Shown: one piece after another, positions 30,664 through 38,035 of the stretch
Numbering within the stretch: position 1 is the first letter of the stretch
Layout of the letters: every line of letters starts with the position of its first letter
DNA from: an uncultured Eubacteriales bacterium
Lineage (GTDB): Bacteria > Bacillota > Clostridia > Christensenellales > Aristaeellaceae
DNA length: 38,035 bases
Direction: 5' to 3'
NCBI GenBank assembly: GCA_902781945.1
Contig: CACZLE010000014.1
Location: 1-38,035 of the forward strand
Notes under the pieces: generated by a model
What the model was told of the DNA's origin: nothing
The model's input: only the letters and a program-made list of their open reading frames with translations
Databases searched by the model: none
Translations under genes and position numbers: made by a program

Positions 30664-31025
30664 TTTTTCCTGTCAAAGGCCGCGGCCTCTCCTTTCAGCT
30701 CCTGATACAGCTGCCCACAGTTCCATTCCCGGTTGGTGGGGGTCAGCACGGCCTTCAGGCGCACCGATAAACCGGCGGATCGCAGGGCGGGCAGCAGCCT
30801 GTCCAGGGTCCCGTCGGGCAAGAAGGCAAAGACCAGCATTTCTTCCTCCACCAGTACGGCGGGGGCTTTTGCTTTCAAGGGCTCCAGGCCGCACAGCGCC
30901 CCCAGGGTCTGGCCCTCCTGGTCCGGGGTCACGGGCTTCATGGCCACGCCCAGGGACATGGCCAGAAAGGCCAGCCGCAGGGACTTTTCCTTTTCCATGT
31001 GGATACACAGCATCAATGGGTGCAT
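30660..31025 (-). CDS. DUF3783-family protein
   Basis: A 121-residue soluble protein. The C-terminal segment VRLKAVLTPTNREWNCGQLYQELKGE matches the signature of the DUF3783 family of Firmicutes, whose function is not established to my knowledge. The N-terminal part alternates strands and helices. AGGAGG lies eight bases before the ATG. It stands between the sensor kinase (13-base gap) and the acetyltransferase (four-base overlap), so it belongs to the same operon. Confidence 0.75.
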   Translation of the reverse strand: MHPLMLCIHMEKEKSLRLAFLAMSLGVAMKPVTPDQEGQTLGALCGLEPLKAKAPAVLVEEEMLVFAFLPDGTLDRLLPALRSAGLSVRLKAVLTPTNREWNCGQLYQELKGEAAAFDRKK

Positions 31026-31038
31026 GCCATTCCTCCTG

Positions 31039-32367
31039 TCAGGTGTTTTCCTCCCCGCAGTACATCAGGATATCCACCGCAAACACATTGTTTCCCGTGC
31101 GGATGTCCAGGGTGCCGCGATAGCGCTGGACGGTGCTGGCCACCGAGGCCAGCCCCAGGCCATGCCCGGCTTTGCCCGCGTGGGGCAGGCCGTTTTTGCC
31201 CAGGCGGATCTTGCCCGTGTAGGGGTTGGATACGCTGACGCCCAGCATGGCGTCGGACAGCATCAGGGATACGGCCTCCACGCGGCGATCCTCCTCCGGC
31301 AGCTGTGCCACCGCGCGCAGGGCGTTTTCCAGCAGGTTGCCCAGCAGCGCGCAGTAATCGCTTTCCGGCAGGGGCAGCTTTTCGGGCAGCTCCAGCTTGA
31401 ACGCAATGCGGGTCTGCTGCTGCTCCGCCAGCCGGGCGTAATGGGCGGCAATGGCGTCCGCCGCGGCGTTCATGCAGTATCGCGGGGGCGTGCTGCCTGC
31501 TTTTTCCAGCATCGGCATCAAGTAAGCCTGCAGCCCCTTGGTGTTCCCATCCTTGGCGTATTGGTCGATGACCAGCAGATGCTGGCGAAAATCATGCCGC
31601 AGCGCGCGGCTGGCCTCCATATAGCTGCGCAGCTCGTCATAGCGCTTGTGCTCCATCTGCAATAGGGTGTTTTCCTGCTGCAGGCGGGCGCTTTGGGTCA
31701 CCCGGACGGTGATGAGCCACAGGAAGTGATACAGGATCCAGGCCACACAGGGAACGAAAAGCATCAGCACCATGGACACGGTGCGCACCCGCCCGGTCAT
31801 GACCACCTGGAAGCTCAGCGGCGTCATCCAGTAGAGCAGCACGGTGAAGGCCAGGGGCAAAAGCAGCAGCCCGCGCCAGCTGAGGTTCAGGGACTCCGTG
31901 TGCAGCAGCAAGGGGATCTTGACATGCAGCGTGCGAAAGGCCAGCCCTATGCATAATACCGCCAGCCCCAGGCACAGCAGGCTGGATTGCCAGGAAAAGG
32001 GCCCGCCGGAGAAATGGAGTTCCAGGGGCGCGGCGAGAAAATGGGTATACATGACGCAGAAAAAGCACAGCATGGCGGCGTTGAAAAAGCAAAAAAGCTT
32101 CTTTTCCGTTTCCAGCTCCACCAGGCGGCCATAAAGGATCAGCCCTGCCAGAAAACAGAAGGGCAGGACGACCTTGGAGGAGAGGGCCAGCTGGGTGCAC
32201 AGCAGGGCTCCGCCGGCGGCAAGGCCCAAGGCGACAAGGGCGGCCAGCATGTACGCCGTTTTTTCCCGCAGGCGAAAAAAGCTGCGCACCGGGATCAGCG
32301 CCAGGGCGGACGCGGGAAGCAGAATGACCAATTCCAGATAATAGCGCAGGAAAAGCGCCCCGTTCAT
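31039..32367 (-). CDS. GHKL-type sensor histidine kinase (AgrC/LytS-like)
   Basis: Membrane sensor kinase of 442 residues. The N-terminal 220 residues contain about six or seven helices, as in AgrC-type peptide receptors. The phosphoacceptor motif is ALRHDFRQHL with His258, the N box is LLGNLLENAL, and the G box is KAGHGLGLASV. These fit the HPK10 class that pairs with LytTR regulators. The ATG overlaps the end of the regulator gene by four bases. No agrB or agrD-like peptide gene is nearby, so the signal is unknown. Confidence 0.92.
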   Translation of the reverse strand: MNGALFLRYYLELVILLPASALALIPVRSFFRLREKTAYMLAALVALGLAAGGALLCTQLALSSKVVLPFCFLAGLILYGRLVELETEKKLFCFFNAAMLCFFCVMYTHFLAAPLELHFSGGPFSWQSSLLCLGLAVLCIGLAFRTLHVKIPLLLHTESLNLSWRGLLLLPLAFTVLLYWMTPLSFQVVMTGRVRTVSMVLMLFVPCVAWILYHFLWLITVRVTQSARLQQENTLLQMEHKRYDELRSYMEASRALRHDFRQHLLVIDQYAKDGNTKGLQAYLMPMLEKAGSTPPRYCMNAAADAIAAHYARLAEQQQTRIAFKLELPEKLPLPESDYCALLGNLLENALRAVAQLPEEDRRVEAVSLMLSDAMLGVSVSNPYTGKIRLGKNGLPHAGKAGHGLGLASVASTVQRYRGTLDIRTGNNVFAVDILMYCGEENT

Positions 32368-33113
32368 GGGTTTGCCTCCTTATGCATTTTGGAAAATTGA
32401 TATTGGGTAAAGGCGTTGATTACGGCGGCCCGGCCACGCACCCGCAAGGGATAGCGCGCGCCGTCCTTCATCACAAAGTCGTCGCCCCGCAGGGCGGACA
32501 CCTGATCCATGTTGATCAGGATGCCCCGGTTGCAGGTGATAAAGCGGCTTTCGCCCCGCAGCTTTTCTTCCAGCTCGTGAAAGGCCATGGTGCATTGCAG
32601 GGCTTGCCGGTCAGCCAGATGCAATTCCACCGTATGGCCCTGGGCCACGGCGGCGGTCAGCAGCGCCAGGGGCAATTGCAGGTCGCTGCGCCCAGTGCGC
32701 ATGGTCAGGGTTTTGTGGGCGTCGCTGTCCAGCACCCGCATCATCTCCCGCAAAAGACCATGCAGCTTATCCGGGTTTACGGGCTTTACCAGATAATCGA
32801 AGGGGTGCAGGGGAAAGGCGTCGAAGGCATATTCCTGGGAGGTGGTGACGAAGATCAGCAGGGCCTGGGTATCCAGGGAGCGCAGCCGCCGGGCGGTCTC
32901 GATGCCGTTCAGCTGATCCATGCAGATGTCCAGAAACACGGCGTGAAACCGCCCCGGCTCAAAATGCCGCAGCAGATCCACGCCACCCGCGTATTCCCGG
33001 AGCTCCTCCAGCCAGTAGGGGGAGGTGTCAAACCAGCCGCGGATCCAGGCGTTCAGACGTTCCCGATCCTCCGGCAGATCGTCCACCACGGCAATTCTGG
33101 GCCGTACCTCCAT
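32364..33113 (-). CDS. LytTR-family response regulator
   Basis: A 249-residue regulator: receiver domain (about residues 5-130) with acidic pocket DD at 11-12, phosphoacceptor Asp62 in FLDICMD and lysine in LVKPVN, followed by a LytTR DNA-binding domain (about residues 145-240) with FITCNRGILINMDQV. It is translated just ahead of its partner kinase. The likely ribosome bases (AAGGGGG) sit in the right arm of a long inverted repeat upstream, which may control its expression. Target genes are not identifiable from the window. Confidence 0.92.
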   Translation of the reverse strand: MEVRPRIAVVDDLPEDRERLNAWIRGWFDTSPYWLEELREYAGGVDLLRHFEPGRFHAVFLDICMDQLNGIETARRLRSLDTQALLIFVTTSQEYAFDAFPLHPFDYLVKPVNPDKLHGLLREMMRVLDSDAHKTLTMRTGRSDLQLPLALLTAAVAQGHTVELHLADRQALQCTMAFHELEEKLRGESRFITCNRGILINMDQVSALRGDDFVMKDGARYPLRVRGRAAVINAFTQYQFSKMHKEANP

Positions 33114-33117
33114 AACG

Positions 33118-33162
33118 CGTCCACCCCCTTTTTGCCATTATCGCACAAAAAGGGGGCGGACG
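33118..33162 (-). promoter_or_regulatory. Long inverted repeat around the promoter/ribosome site of the LytTR gene
   Basis: CGTCC-A-CCCCCTTTTT (33118-33133) pairs with AAAAAGGGGG-C-GGACG (33147-33162), one mismatch, 13-base loop. On the minus strand a TTGCGT and a GATAAT 17 bases apart lie across the left arm and the loop, a plausible promoter. No T tract follows, so it is unlikely to be a normal terminator of the upstream protease gene. The right arm holds the only good Shine-Dalgarno candidate for the regulator. Confidence 0.5.
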
Positions 33163-33170
33163 CAAGCGAA

Positions 33171-35228
33171 TCACATTTCGAGGATGACAAAATCGGACAT
33201 ATCGGTTTCGCCATAGATATCAGTGAAGAGGAAGGCGTAATAGTAGGTCAGGGCTTCGCCCTCGCCCGCCATGGATTCAAAGCTTAACGTCAGGCCGTCG
33301 GCGCCCACGGTGAAGCCGTCGCCCTCCACCTGGAACTCCTCCATGTCGTCGTCCGTCAGATAATAGGAGGGGTACAGCGGCGTGATCACATCGCCCGCCT
33401 GGGGACGGGTGATGCCGCGATCCGGCATGCCGTTGGCGTTGTAGCCCGTGCTGAATCCCACCACTGTCCAGCCGGGTTTGGCGGGTGTTTGGGTGACCAG
33501 CAGATAGCCCTCCTGGCCGTTTAACGCCACGGGGATGACGCTGCGGCGCAGGCTGTCGGTGACGATCAGATCGTAGAGCACCACGATCTCGTCGTTCAGC
33601 ATGGGCAGGGTGTAATCGAACAGGCTCACGATCTCGCCGGTCTGCCAGTTGATGACAACATTCTGGAAGGAGCCCATCTCCACCAGGATCGTGTCCTCCT
33701 CGTCGCCCGCGTCCAACAGCAGCAGACCCTCGGCCATGCTGAGGCCTTCCAGCTGCTCGGCGGTCAGGGTCACGGAGTAGCCCAATACGTCTGCTTCCTC
33801 GGGCTCCTGAGGGCCAAACAGGCTTTCCAACAGGCCGGAGAACAGACCGCCGGTGGCTTCGATGCCGCCGGTCTGCGCTCCCGGCTGATTCTGCAGCCCG
33901 GATTGGGCCGGGGGCAAGCCTTCCGCCGCATCAGGCCGGGGCACGATGGCCGCCGATTCGTTGGCGGTGAAGGAAGCGGCGGGCAGGTCGATATCCACCG
34001 CCGAGGACAGCTGCCCGGCCACTTGGGCGGAAACGCTCAGGGCCGCAGGGGCGGTGACGTCAAAGGCATAGCTTTGGCCGTTGCGCAGCATCACATAGCC
34101 GCAGAAGAATTCCGAATGATTGGGGCAGGCCTCGGCGATTTCCAGATCCTCCACCTGCTCAAAATCCGTGGGGAAAAAGACGCTCAGGCCGGTCAGATAG
34201 TCATATTGCGTGCTGCCCACGCAGTAGCGCACCGCCTGCTTGTAGGCTTCCTCCACGGCCTGGGCCGTTTCGGGGGCAAACTGCCGCGTGCCGTTCAGAT
34301 AGGCCATCATATCCACGCAGCCGCTGTCCTGTTCCACAAAATCGCCAAAGGAGTACATGCGGTCCCGGGCGCGGCTGAGCACGGGCAGCTGGCCGTTTTC
34401 CAGCGCCTGCACCAGATAGGCGCTGTACGCCTCCATGTAATCGCACAGATTGGCCACGGCGGGCAGATAGGTGACGCTCATGCTCAGGTAATCGTCTGGC
34501 TCCTCCGCCAGGCCCGCGGCCACAAAGCTGTCCGCAATGGCGACGCCCAGAGCCTGCGTATCCATGGCGGGATCCCGGGACAGAGCGCCCAGCCAGGCGG
34601 TATAATCCCAGCCGTTGCCCGGCTCCAGCTCCTCGCTGGCCACCATGAAATCCGCCAGATCCCGCAGGTGAGCGGCCAGCTCGTAGGTGCCCATCAGGCA
34701 GGCGTCAAAGCCGATCATATCCAGGTGAAAATCGGGGTTCTGTTCCTCGTAAGTATACAGGGCGTCATAGATTTCCCAGATGGACAGAAAATCGTCCCCT
34801 GCGCTTTCATCCCAGCAGATGCCTGATCCCGTGCCGCCGCCGTGATCCCATAATACCAGCACGTATCGATCCGCCGGATGGGCATTCACCGCCCAATCCA
34901 GAAAATCGCAGAGGGTTTCCGGGTCGCCCATGCTGGCCATGGGCAGGGCTTCGTAATCGTCGGCCACGTCCTGATTCTCAATGGAAAAGCGGTTCAGGGC
35001 GTCGCCCTCCAGGATGTCCTCCCAGTCCTGGGCGCCGCCCGCCATGACGGCCACTTGCACCTGGCTGCCCAGGTCAGCCTCGCACATCTCCAGCAGGTCA
35101 TACAGCGCGGCGTCATACATGTCCGAGGCGCACATATACACCATCACCGTGGTGGTGGGGGGAGCTGCCAGGGCTGGGACGCAGAATGAAAGCAGAACAA
35201 AGAGCAAAACGGCCAGGAGCTTTTTCAT
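33171..35228 (-). CDS. Secreted clostripain-family (C11) cysteine protease
   Basis: An exported protease of 685 residues. The start at 35228 follows GGAGG and gives a signal peptide (MKKLLAVLLFVLLSFCVPALA). The catalytic dyad is visible as His129 in LWDHGGG and Cys177 in IGFDACLMG. The catalytic region runs to about residue 390. A linker of about 60 residues (Ala/Gln/Pro/Gly-rich) leads to C-terminal beta-rich domains (about residues 460-685). No sorting motif is seen. Clostripain relatives cleave after arginine; the specificity here is not determined. It follows a terminated upstream gene for another exported protein, and may have its own promoter or rely on read-through. Confidence 0.9.
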   Translation of the reverse strand: MKKLLAVLLFVLLSFCVPALAAPPTTTVMVYMCASDMYDAALYDLLEMCEADLGSQVQVAVMAGGAQDWEDILEGDALNRFSIENQDVADDYEALPMASMGDPETLCDFLDWAVNAHPADRYVLVLWDHGGGTGSGICWDESAGDDFLSIWEIYDALYTYEEQNPDFHLDMIGFDACLMGTYELAAHLRDLADFMVASEELEPGNGWDYTAWLGALSRDPAMDTQALGVAIADSFVAAGLAEEPDDYLSMSVTYLPAVANLCDYMEAYSAYLVQALENGQLPVLSRARDRMYSFGDFVEQDSGCVDMMAYLNGTRQFAPETAQAVEEAYKQAVRYCVGSTQYDYLTGLSVFFPTDFEQVEDLEIAEACPNHSEFFCGYVMLRNGQSYAFDVTAPAALSVSAQVAGQLSSAVDIDLPAASFTANESAAIVPRPDAAEGLPPAQSGLQNQPGAQTGGIEATGGLFSGLLESLFGPQEPEEADVLGYSVTLTAEQLEGLSMAEGLLLLDAGDEEDTILVEMGSFQNVVINWQTGEIVSLFDYTLPMLNDEIVVLYDLIVTDSLRRSVIPVALNGQEGYLLVTQTPAKPGWTVVGFSTGYNANGMPDRGITRPQAGDVITPLYPSYYLTDDDMEEFQVEGDGFTVGADGLTLSFESMAGEGEALTYYYAFLFTDIYGETDMSDFVILEM

Positions 35229-35249
35229 GACGGGGCCTCCTTTCGTTAT

Positions 35250-35284
35250 AAAAAAAGCACGCCGCCCGAGATCTGTCGGACGGC
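35250..35284 (-). terminator. Terminator between the exported protein gene and the protease gene
   Basis: On the minus strand GCCGTCCGA pairs with TCGGGCGGC (9 bp with one G-U pair), followed by GTGC and then TTTTTTT. It starts 16 bases past the stop codon of the upstream gene. Confidence 0.82.
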
Positions 35285-35299
35285 GCAGGGGATGGATGA

Positions 35300-35833
35300 T
35301 CACTCCGCGGGCTGAATGGAGGCCAGGATGATGGCCAGCGCGGTGGCGATGACTTCATTGGACACGGGAGCGATGGTGTAGGTCAGGACCGCGCCCGCCT
35401 CCGTGGGGAAGGCGACGACGGCGGTATCGGTGTCCTTCATGGTAAAGGACACGCCGTACAGGCCGTTGATCACGTCCTCTTCAAAGTCGGAAGCGCCGTT
35501 TTCGGCCATCTGGCTCAGGAAGGCGTCGAAATCGCCGCCGATATCCACATAGGATACCGCGATGGCGGCATCGTTATCGCTGGTGGCGTAGAGGTTCACG
35601 ATGCCCTGATCCGCCTGCTCCTGGGTGAATTCGATTTCCTGGAAACCGGTGGGCAGCCAGAATTTAAGCCCCAGATCCTCGTTGTACCAGAAATCGCCTT
35701 CCACGCCCTCGGTCATCGCGGATACATCTTCCCAATTGATGACCACGGCGTCCTCGGGAGCGGCCTCGGCAAAGGCGTCGAAGGGCATCACGGCCAGGCA
35801 AACCATCATCAGCAGGGCAATCAGTTTTTTCAT
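35300..35833 (-). CDS. Exported protein of unknown function
   Basis: A 177-residue protein with a signal peptide (MKKLIALLMMVCLAVMPFDA, then FAEA). The mature part is acidic and appears as alternating strands and helices, with EGDFWYNEDLGLKFWLPTGF (about residues 44-63) reminiscent of small secreted proteins that bind at the envelope. I do not recognise the family. No lipobox or anchor is seen. AAAGGAG lies nine bases before the ATG. It is monocistronic, with a terminator after it. Three evenly spaced half sites lie in its promoter region. Confidence 0.72.
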   Translation of the reverse strand: MKKLIALLMMVCLAVMPFDAFAEAAPEDAVVINWEDVSAMTEGVEGDFWYNEDLGLKFWLPTGFQEIEFTQEQADQGIVNLYATSDNDAAIAVSYVDIGGDFDAFLSQMAENGASDFEEDVINGLYGVSFTMKDTDTAVVAFPTEAGAVLTYTIAPVSNEVIATALAIILASIQPAE

Positions 35834-35854
35834 GTTTGTAAGCTCCTTTGTTTT

Positions 35855-35884
35855 TATTGGCTGAAACCAATACTATTATATTGG
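35855..35884. promoter_or_regulatory. Three alternating 6-bp half sites at 12-bp spacing
   Basis: TATTGG (35855-35860), CCAATA (35867-35872) and TATTGG (35879-35884) alternate in orientation with exactly 12 bases between starts. The minus-strand TATAAT (35875-35880) lies within the last two. It may be an operator or mRNA hairpin; a good -35 box was not found. Confidence 0.45.
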
Positions 35885-35891
35885 AACATGC

Positions 35892-35921
35892 AAAAACCTG
35901 CGTGGAGTTTCACGCAGGTTT
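35892..35921 (-). terminator. Terminator after the SPFH gene
   Basis: On the minus strand AAACCTGCGTG pairs perfectly with CACGCAGGTTT (11 bp, six-base loop), ending in TTTTT. It is 19 bases past the stop codon. Confidence 0.85.
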
Positions 35922-35939
35922 GGTGATTTTTATGCTTTT

Positions 35940-36848
35940 TTACTTGCTCAGATCCAGCACGGGCACGGTCTGGCTGCCTTCGCCCGCCATGTAGGTGGGC
36001 AGCTGGCCGTTCCACTGGCTCACCTCGGTGTACTTGATCAGTTCGTCCGTCAGGGATTCGGCGATCTTCTGGTTGGCTTCGGCCTTGGCCTCGGCCTCGG
36101 CGCGGATGGCATAGGCGGCGGCATCCGCGTTGATCTTCTGCACGTTGGCTTCCGCCTCGGCGGCGATCTTCTTGCGGCTGGCAGCCTGCTGGGCCTCCAT
36201 GGTGGCCTGCTCCTGCTCGATCTGGGCCTTTAATTTGGCCTGCTGGGCCACCTGCTTGGCTTCCACGGCGTTGGTGAAGGCGTCGGCAAAGTCGATATCC
36301 TCAATGGAGATATTGATGATGTTGATGCCGTAGCGCTCCATTTCCTTGGACAGCACGCTGCGGGTCTCCACGGAAAGCTGGTCGCGGCTGGAGATCAGTT
36401 CCTCCGCCGTGTACTTGCTGAATACGGCCTTCATGTTTTCCAGCATGCGGGGGGACACCAGGGTGTTGAAGTAATTGACACCCACGTCTTTAAACAGGTT
36501 CATGGCGGTGGTCTTGTTGATGTTGTAGTTGATGGAGCCCATGATGTTGACCTGCTGGATATCGCTGGAGAAGGCCTCGGTGGTGAAGCTGCTCTTCTGC
36601 TCCCGGTTGTCCATCAGCGTCACCTTCTGGAAGGGGCTCTTGAGATGGAAGCCGGCATCCAGGGTGTAGTCCGCCACCTTGCCGAAGGTGGTCAATATGC
36701 CGGTGTAGCCCGTGGGCACCACGGAGGTGCAGAAGCCGTACACCACCAGCGCCAGCACCACGACCACCGCTGCCAGGGCGACGCCCTTCACCAATTTGCC
36801 GTTGGGAGTGCGGACCGGACGGGCATTCTGATAGGGTGCGTTGTTCAT
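35940..36848 (-). CDS. SPFH/prohibitin-family membrane protein
   Basis: A 302-residue membrane-anchored scaffold of the stomatin/prohibitin/HflK group. After a short basic N-terminus, one transmembrane helix covers about residues 20-42. The band 7 domain follows (VPTGYTGILTTFGKVADYTL onward), then an Ala/Glu/Lys-rich coiled coil (about residues 195-270). These proteins organise membrane microdomains and regulate membrane proteases; the role here is unknown. AAGGAGG precedes the ATG. It is transcribed divergently from spo0A, and the shared region contains Spo0A-box cores, so it may be under Spo0A control; that is inference. Confidence 0.9.
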   Translation of the reverse strand: MNNAPYQNARPVRTPNGKLVKGVALAAVVVVLALVVYGFCTSVVPTGYTGILTTFGKVADYTLDAGFHLKSPFQKVTLMDNREQKSSFTTEAFSSDIQQVNIMGSINYNINKTTAMNLFKDVGVNYFNTLVSPRMLENMKAVFSKYTAEELISSRDQLSVETRSVLSKEMERYGINIINISIEDIDFADAFTNAVEAKQVAQQAKLKAQIEQEQATMEAQQAASRKKIAAEAEANVQKINADAAAYAIRAEAEAKAEANQKIAESLTDELIKYTEVSQWNGQLPTYMAGEGSQTVPVLDLSK

Positions 36849-36886
36849 GAGTGTGTACCTCCTTGCGTTCTCTTGATTACGGGGGT

Positions 36887-36915
36887 ATCATATCATCTTT
36901 TTCTCCCGGGCGCAA
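36887..36915 (-). promoter_or_regulatory. Promoter of the SPFH gene
   Basis: Minus-strand TTGCGC (36910-36915) and TATGAT (36887-36892) are 17 bases apart, 38 bases before the ATG. Confidence 0.65.
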
Positions 36916-36979
36916 CGCCTTGCGATCAAAAGCCGCCCCCGGCGCGCCCAAATGTCGCTTTTTGCCGCGGAAAGCGCGA

Positions 36980-37096
36980 TTCGGCACTACCTTTGTCGAA
37001 TCCTGGAGGCTTCTGCCGAATATCCCCAAAGCCCCCAAAACCTGTGTTATAATCCCTCCATCCAAGGGATCAGACGGCAAAGGACAGCCTTCGGCA
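36980..37096. promoter_or_regulatory. Cluster of Spo0A-box cores upstream of spo0A
   Basis: Four matches to TGNCGAA occur: TGCCGAA on the minus strand (36980-36986), TGTCGAA on plus (36994-37000), TGCCGAA on plus (37014-37020), and TGCCGAA on minus in the leader (37090-37096). The second has the full TTTGTCGAA form, and the second and third are 20 bases apart, two helical turns. Confidence 0.62.
37048..37053 (+). promoter_or_regulatory. Candidate -10 box of spo0A
   Basis: TATAAT lies 80 bases before the spo0A ATG. No clear -35 hexamer is found at the usual distance (region CCCCAAA), which fits an activated promoter with a Spo0A box just upstream at 37014. Confidence 0.55.
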
Positions 37097-37133
37097 AAGC
37101 CCGCGCCGTTTTAAGACAAAAGGAGGAACCTGC

Positions 37134-37916
37134 ATGAATCAAATCCGCATCCTGATTACCGACGATAATGACGAGATCCGCGCGGCGCTGCGCACCTACC
37201 TGAACAGCCAGGAGGATATGACCGTGGTGGACGAGGCGGCCAACGGCCTGGACGCGCTGCGCATATTAAATGAAAAGCAGGTGGACGTGCTGCTGCTGGA
37301 TATCATCATGCCCCAATTGGACGGCTATGGGGTCATGGAGCAGCTCCAGACCCTGCCCGCCGAAAACCGACCTCGGGTCATCGCCCTCACCGCTCTCAGC
37401 CGGGAGGACTTTATCCATCGCGCCATGCGCCTGGGCGCGGATTATTATATGGTCAAGCCCGCGGACATGGCCGCCATCGCCGCCCGGGTGCGGGACGCCG
37501 CCCGGCAGAACGATATCGTCTCCACCGATCCGCTGCCCTTTCCCACCGCCGCCCGATCCATCGACGACAGGCTGAGCAATATCTTCCTCAGCCTGGGCAT
37601 CCCCGCCCATATCAAAGGATACCAGTTCCTGCGGGAAGCGGTCAAGCTGGTGCTGGATAATCCGGACAGCATCAACCGCATCACCAAGGAGCTCTATCCC
37701 GCCATCGCCCGGCGCTTCGGCACCAGCGCCAGCAAGGTGGAGCGCGCCATTCGCCACGCCATCGAGGTGGGCTGGAGCCGCGGACGGGTGGAAAGCCTCA
37801 ACCGCGCCTTCGGCTGCCGGGTGGCCACACCCGAGGATAAGCCTACCAACGGCGAGTTCATCGCCCTTATCGCCGATAAGCTGGCGCTGGAGGAGCAGCA
37901 GAGGAACGCGCAGTAA
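37134..37916 (+). CDS. spo0A: Sporulation master regulator Spo0A
   Basis: Response regulator that starts sporulation and controls stationary-phase genes. The 260-residue length is typical. The receiver has acidic residues TDDND (9-13), phosphoacceptor Asp56 in LLLDIIMP and lysine in VKPAD. The C-terminal sigma-A-contacting and DNA-binding domain shows GIPAHIKGYQFLREA, the recognition segment TSASKVERAIRHAIEVGW, and the ending KPTNGEFIALIADKL. An AGGAGG site lies seven bases before the ATG. Its presence identifies the host as a probable endospore former. No spoIVB gene is upstream, unlike Bacillus. A repeat copy begins 12 bases after the stop. Confidence 0.96.
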   Translation: MNQIRILITDDNDEIRAALRTYLNSQEDMTVVDEAANGLDALRILNEKQVDVLLLDIIMPQLDGYGVMEQLQTLPAENRPRVIALTALSREDFIHRAMRLGADYYMVKPADMAAIAARVRDAARQNDIVSTDPLPFPTAARSIDDRLSNIFLSLGIPAHIKGYQFLREAVKLVLDNPDSINRITKELYPAIARRFGTSASKVERAIRHAIEVGWSRGRVESLNRAFGCRVATPEDKPTNGEFIALIADKLALEEQQRNAQ

Positions 37917-37928
37917 ATGCGAGTGGAT

Positions 37929-38035
37929 AAACAGAAATTTGACGGAAAAAAGATACGACGGGGCCTTCTCTTTCAGAGCCTGAAAGAGAAGCAGAAAGGG
38001 CAATCTTTATATTTGTTGGCGTGGCGATGGCTGGT
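37929..38035 (+). repeat. Dispersed structured repeat, copy 3, partial and diverged
   Basis: Begins with the same end sequence (AAACAGAAATTTGACGG) as the other copies. Its first hairpin, CTTCTCTTTCA pairing with TGAAAGAGAAG (37965-37991, five-base loop), matches copies 1 and 2 in position and loop size but has a different paired top. After GCAGAAA the sequence diverges. The rest lies beyond the window. Confidence 0.75.

Noticed and set aside
37001..37025. Sigma-H promoter for spo0A
   Set aside because: AGG and GAAT elements are present but the spacing is far too short for a sigma-H promoter.

Overview
The window reads as chromosomal DNA from a GC-rich, spore-forming Gram-positive anaerobe of the Clostridia. 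The basis is a complete Spo0A at the right end, Shine-Dalgarno sites close to GGAGG before most genes, a DivIVA/SepF division cluster, a 2[4Fe-4S] ferredoxin, a clostripain-type protease and a LytTR/GHKL sensor pair. No phage, transposase, CRISPR array, rRNA or tRNA was seen. The finer lineage cannot be fixed by eye.

Layout. 1-4821 (+): a folate-type ECF S component split by a frameshift, endonuclease III, a Zn/Mn ABC ATPase and permease without a binding protein, and a GH13 amylase. 4822-5391: terminator, a 401-bp non-coding repeat (copy 1), terminator. 5392-10081 (-): FAD dehydrogenase, HlyD-like adaptor, SepF, DivIVA. 10211-10853 (+): an AT-rich MntA/HepT toxin-antitoxin pair. 10966-12972 (-): a secreted protein with repeated Cys pairs. 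13390-17638 (+): pcrA and ligA. 17642-17980: a compact locus that looks like a type I toxin-antitoxin module, with a 30-residue holin-like peptide and a convergent antisense promoter. 18002-21724 (+): MrfA-type helicase, SPOUT methyltransferase, polysaccharide deacetylase. 21837-22007: ferredoxin. 22136-28415 (+): WalJ-like MBL protein, CPBP protease, a second MBL protein, comEC, holA, rsmG. 28581-29393: a ParB/Noc protein, followed at once by repeat copy 2 in inverted orientation. 29908-30204: a small membrane protein. 33113-30205 (-): LytTR regulator, GHKL kinase, DUF3783 protein, GNAT acetyltransferase. 35833-33171 (-): an unknown exported protein and a clostripain-family protease. 36848-35940 (-): an SPFH/prohibitin protein, divergent from spo0A (37134-37916). 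A third, partial repeat copy begins 12 bases after the spo0A stop codon and runs off the window.

The main discovery candidate is the dispersed repeat. Copies 1 and 2 are about 400 bp, carry imperfect terminal inverted repeats, and preserve several hairpins whose paired arms changed together between copies. That is the signature of selection on, or inheritance of, RNA or cruciform structure. The second is the type I-like module at 17642-17980, whose two consensus promoters face each other across a shared bidirectional hairpin. Smaller points are a cluster of Spo0A-box cores between the SPFH gene and spo0A, a Gln/Pro/Tyr-rich composition shared by adjacent division proteins, an exact MntA/HepT motif pair, and inverted repeats at several promoters. 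All functional calls rest on reading motifs by eye; no database search was possible.
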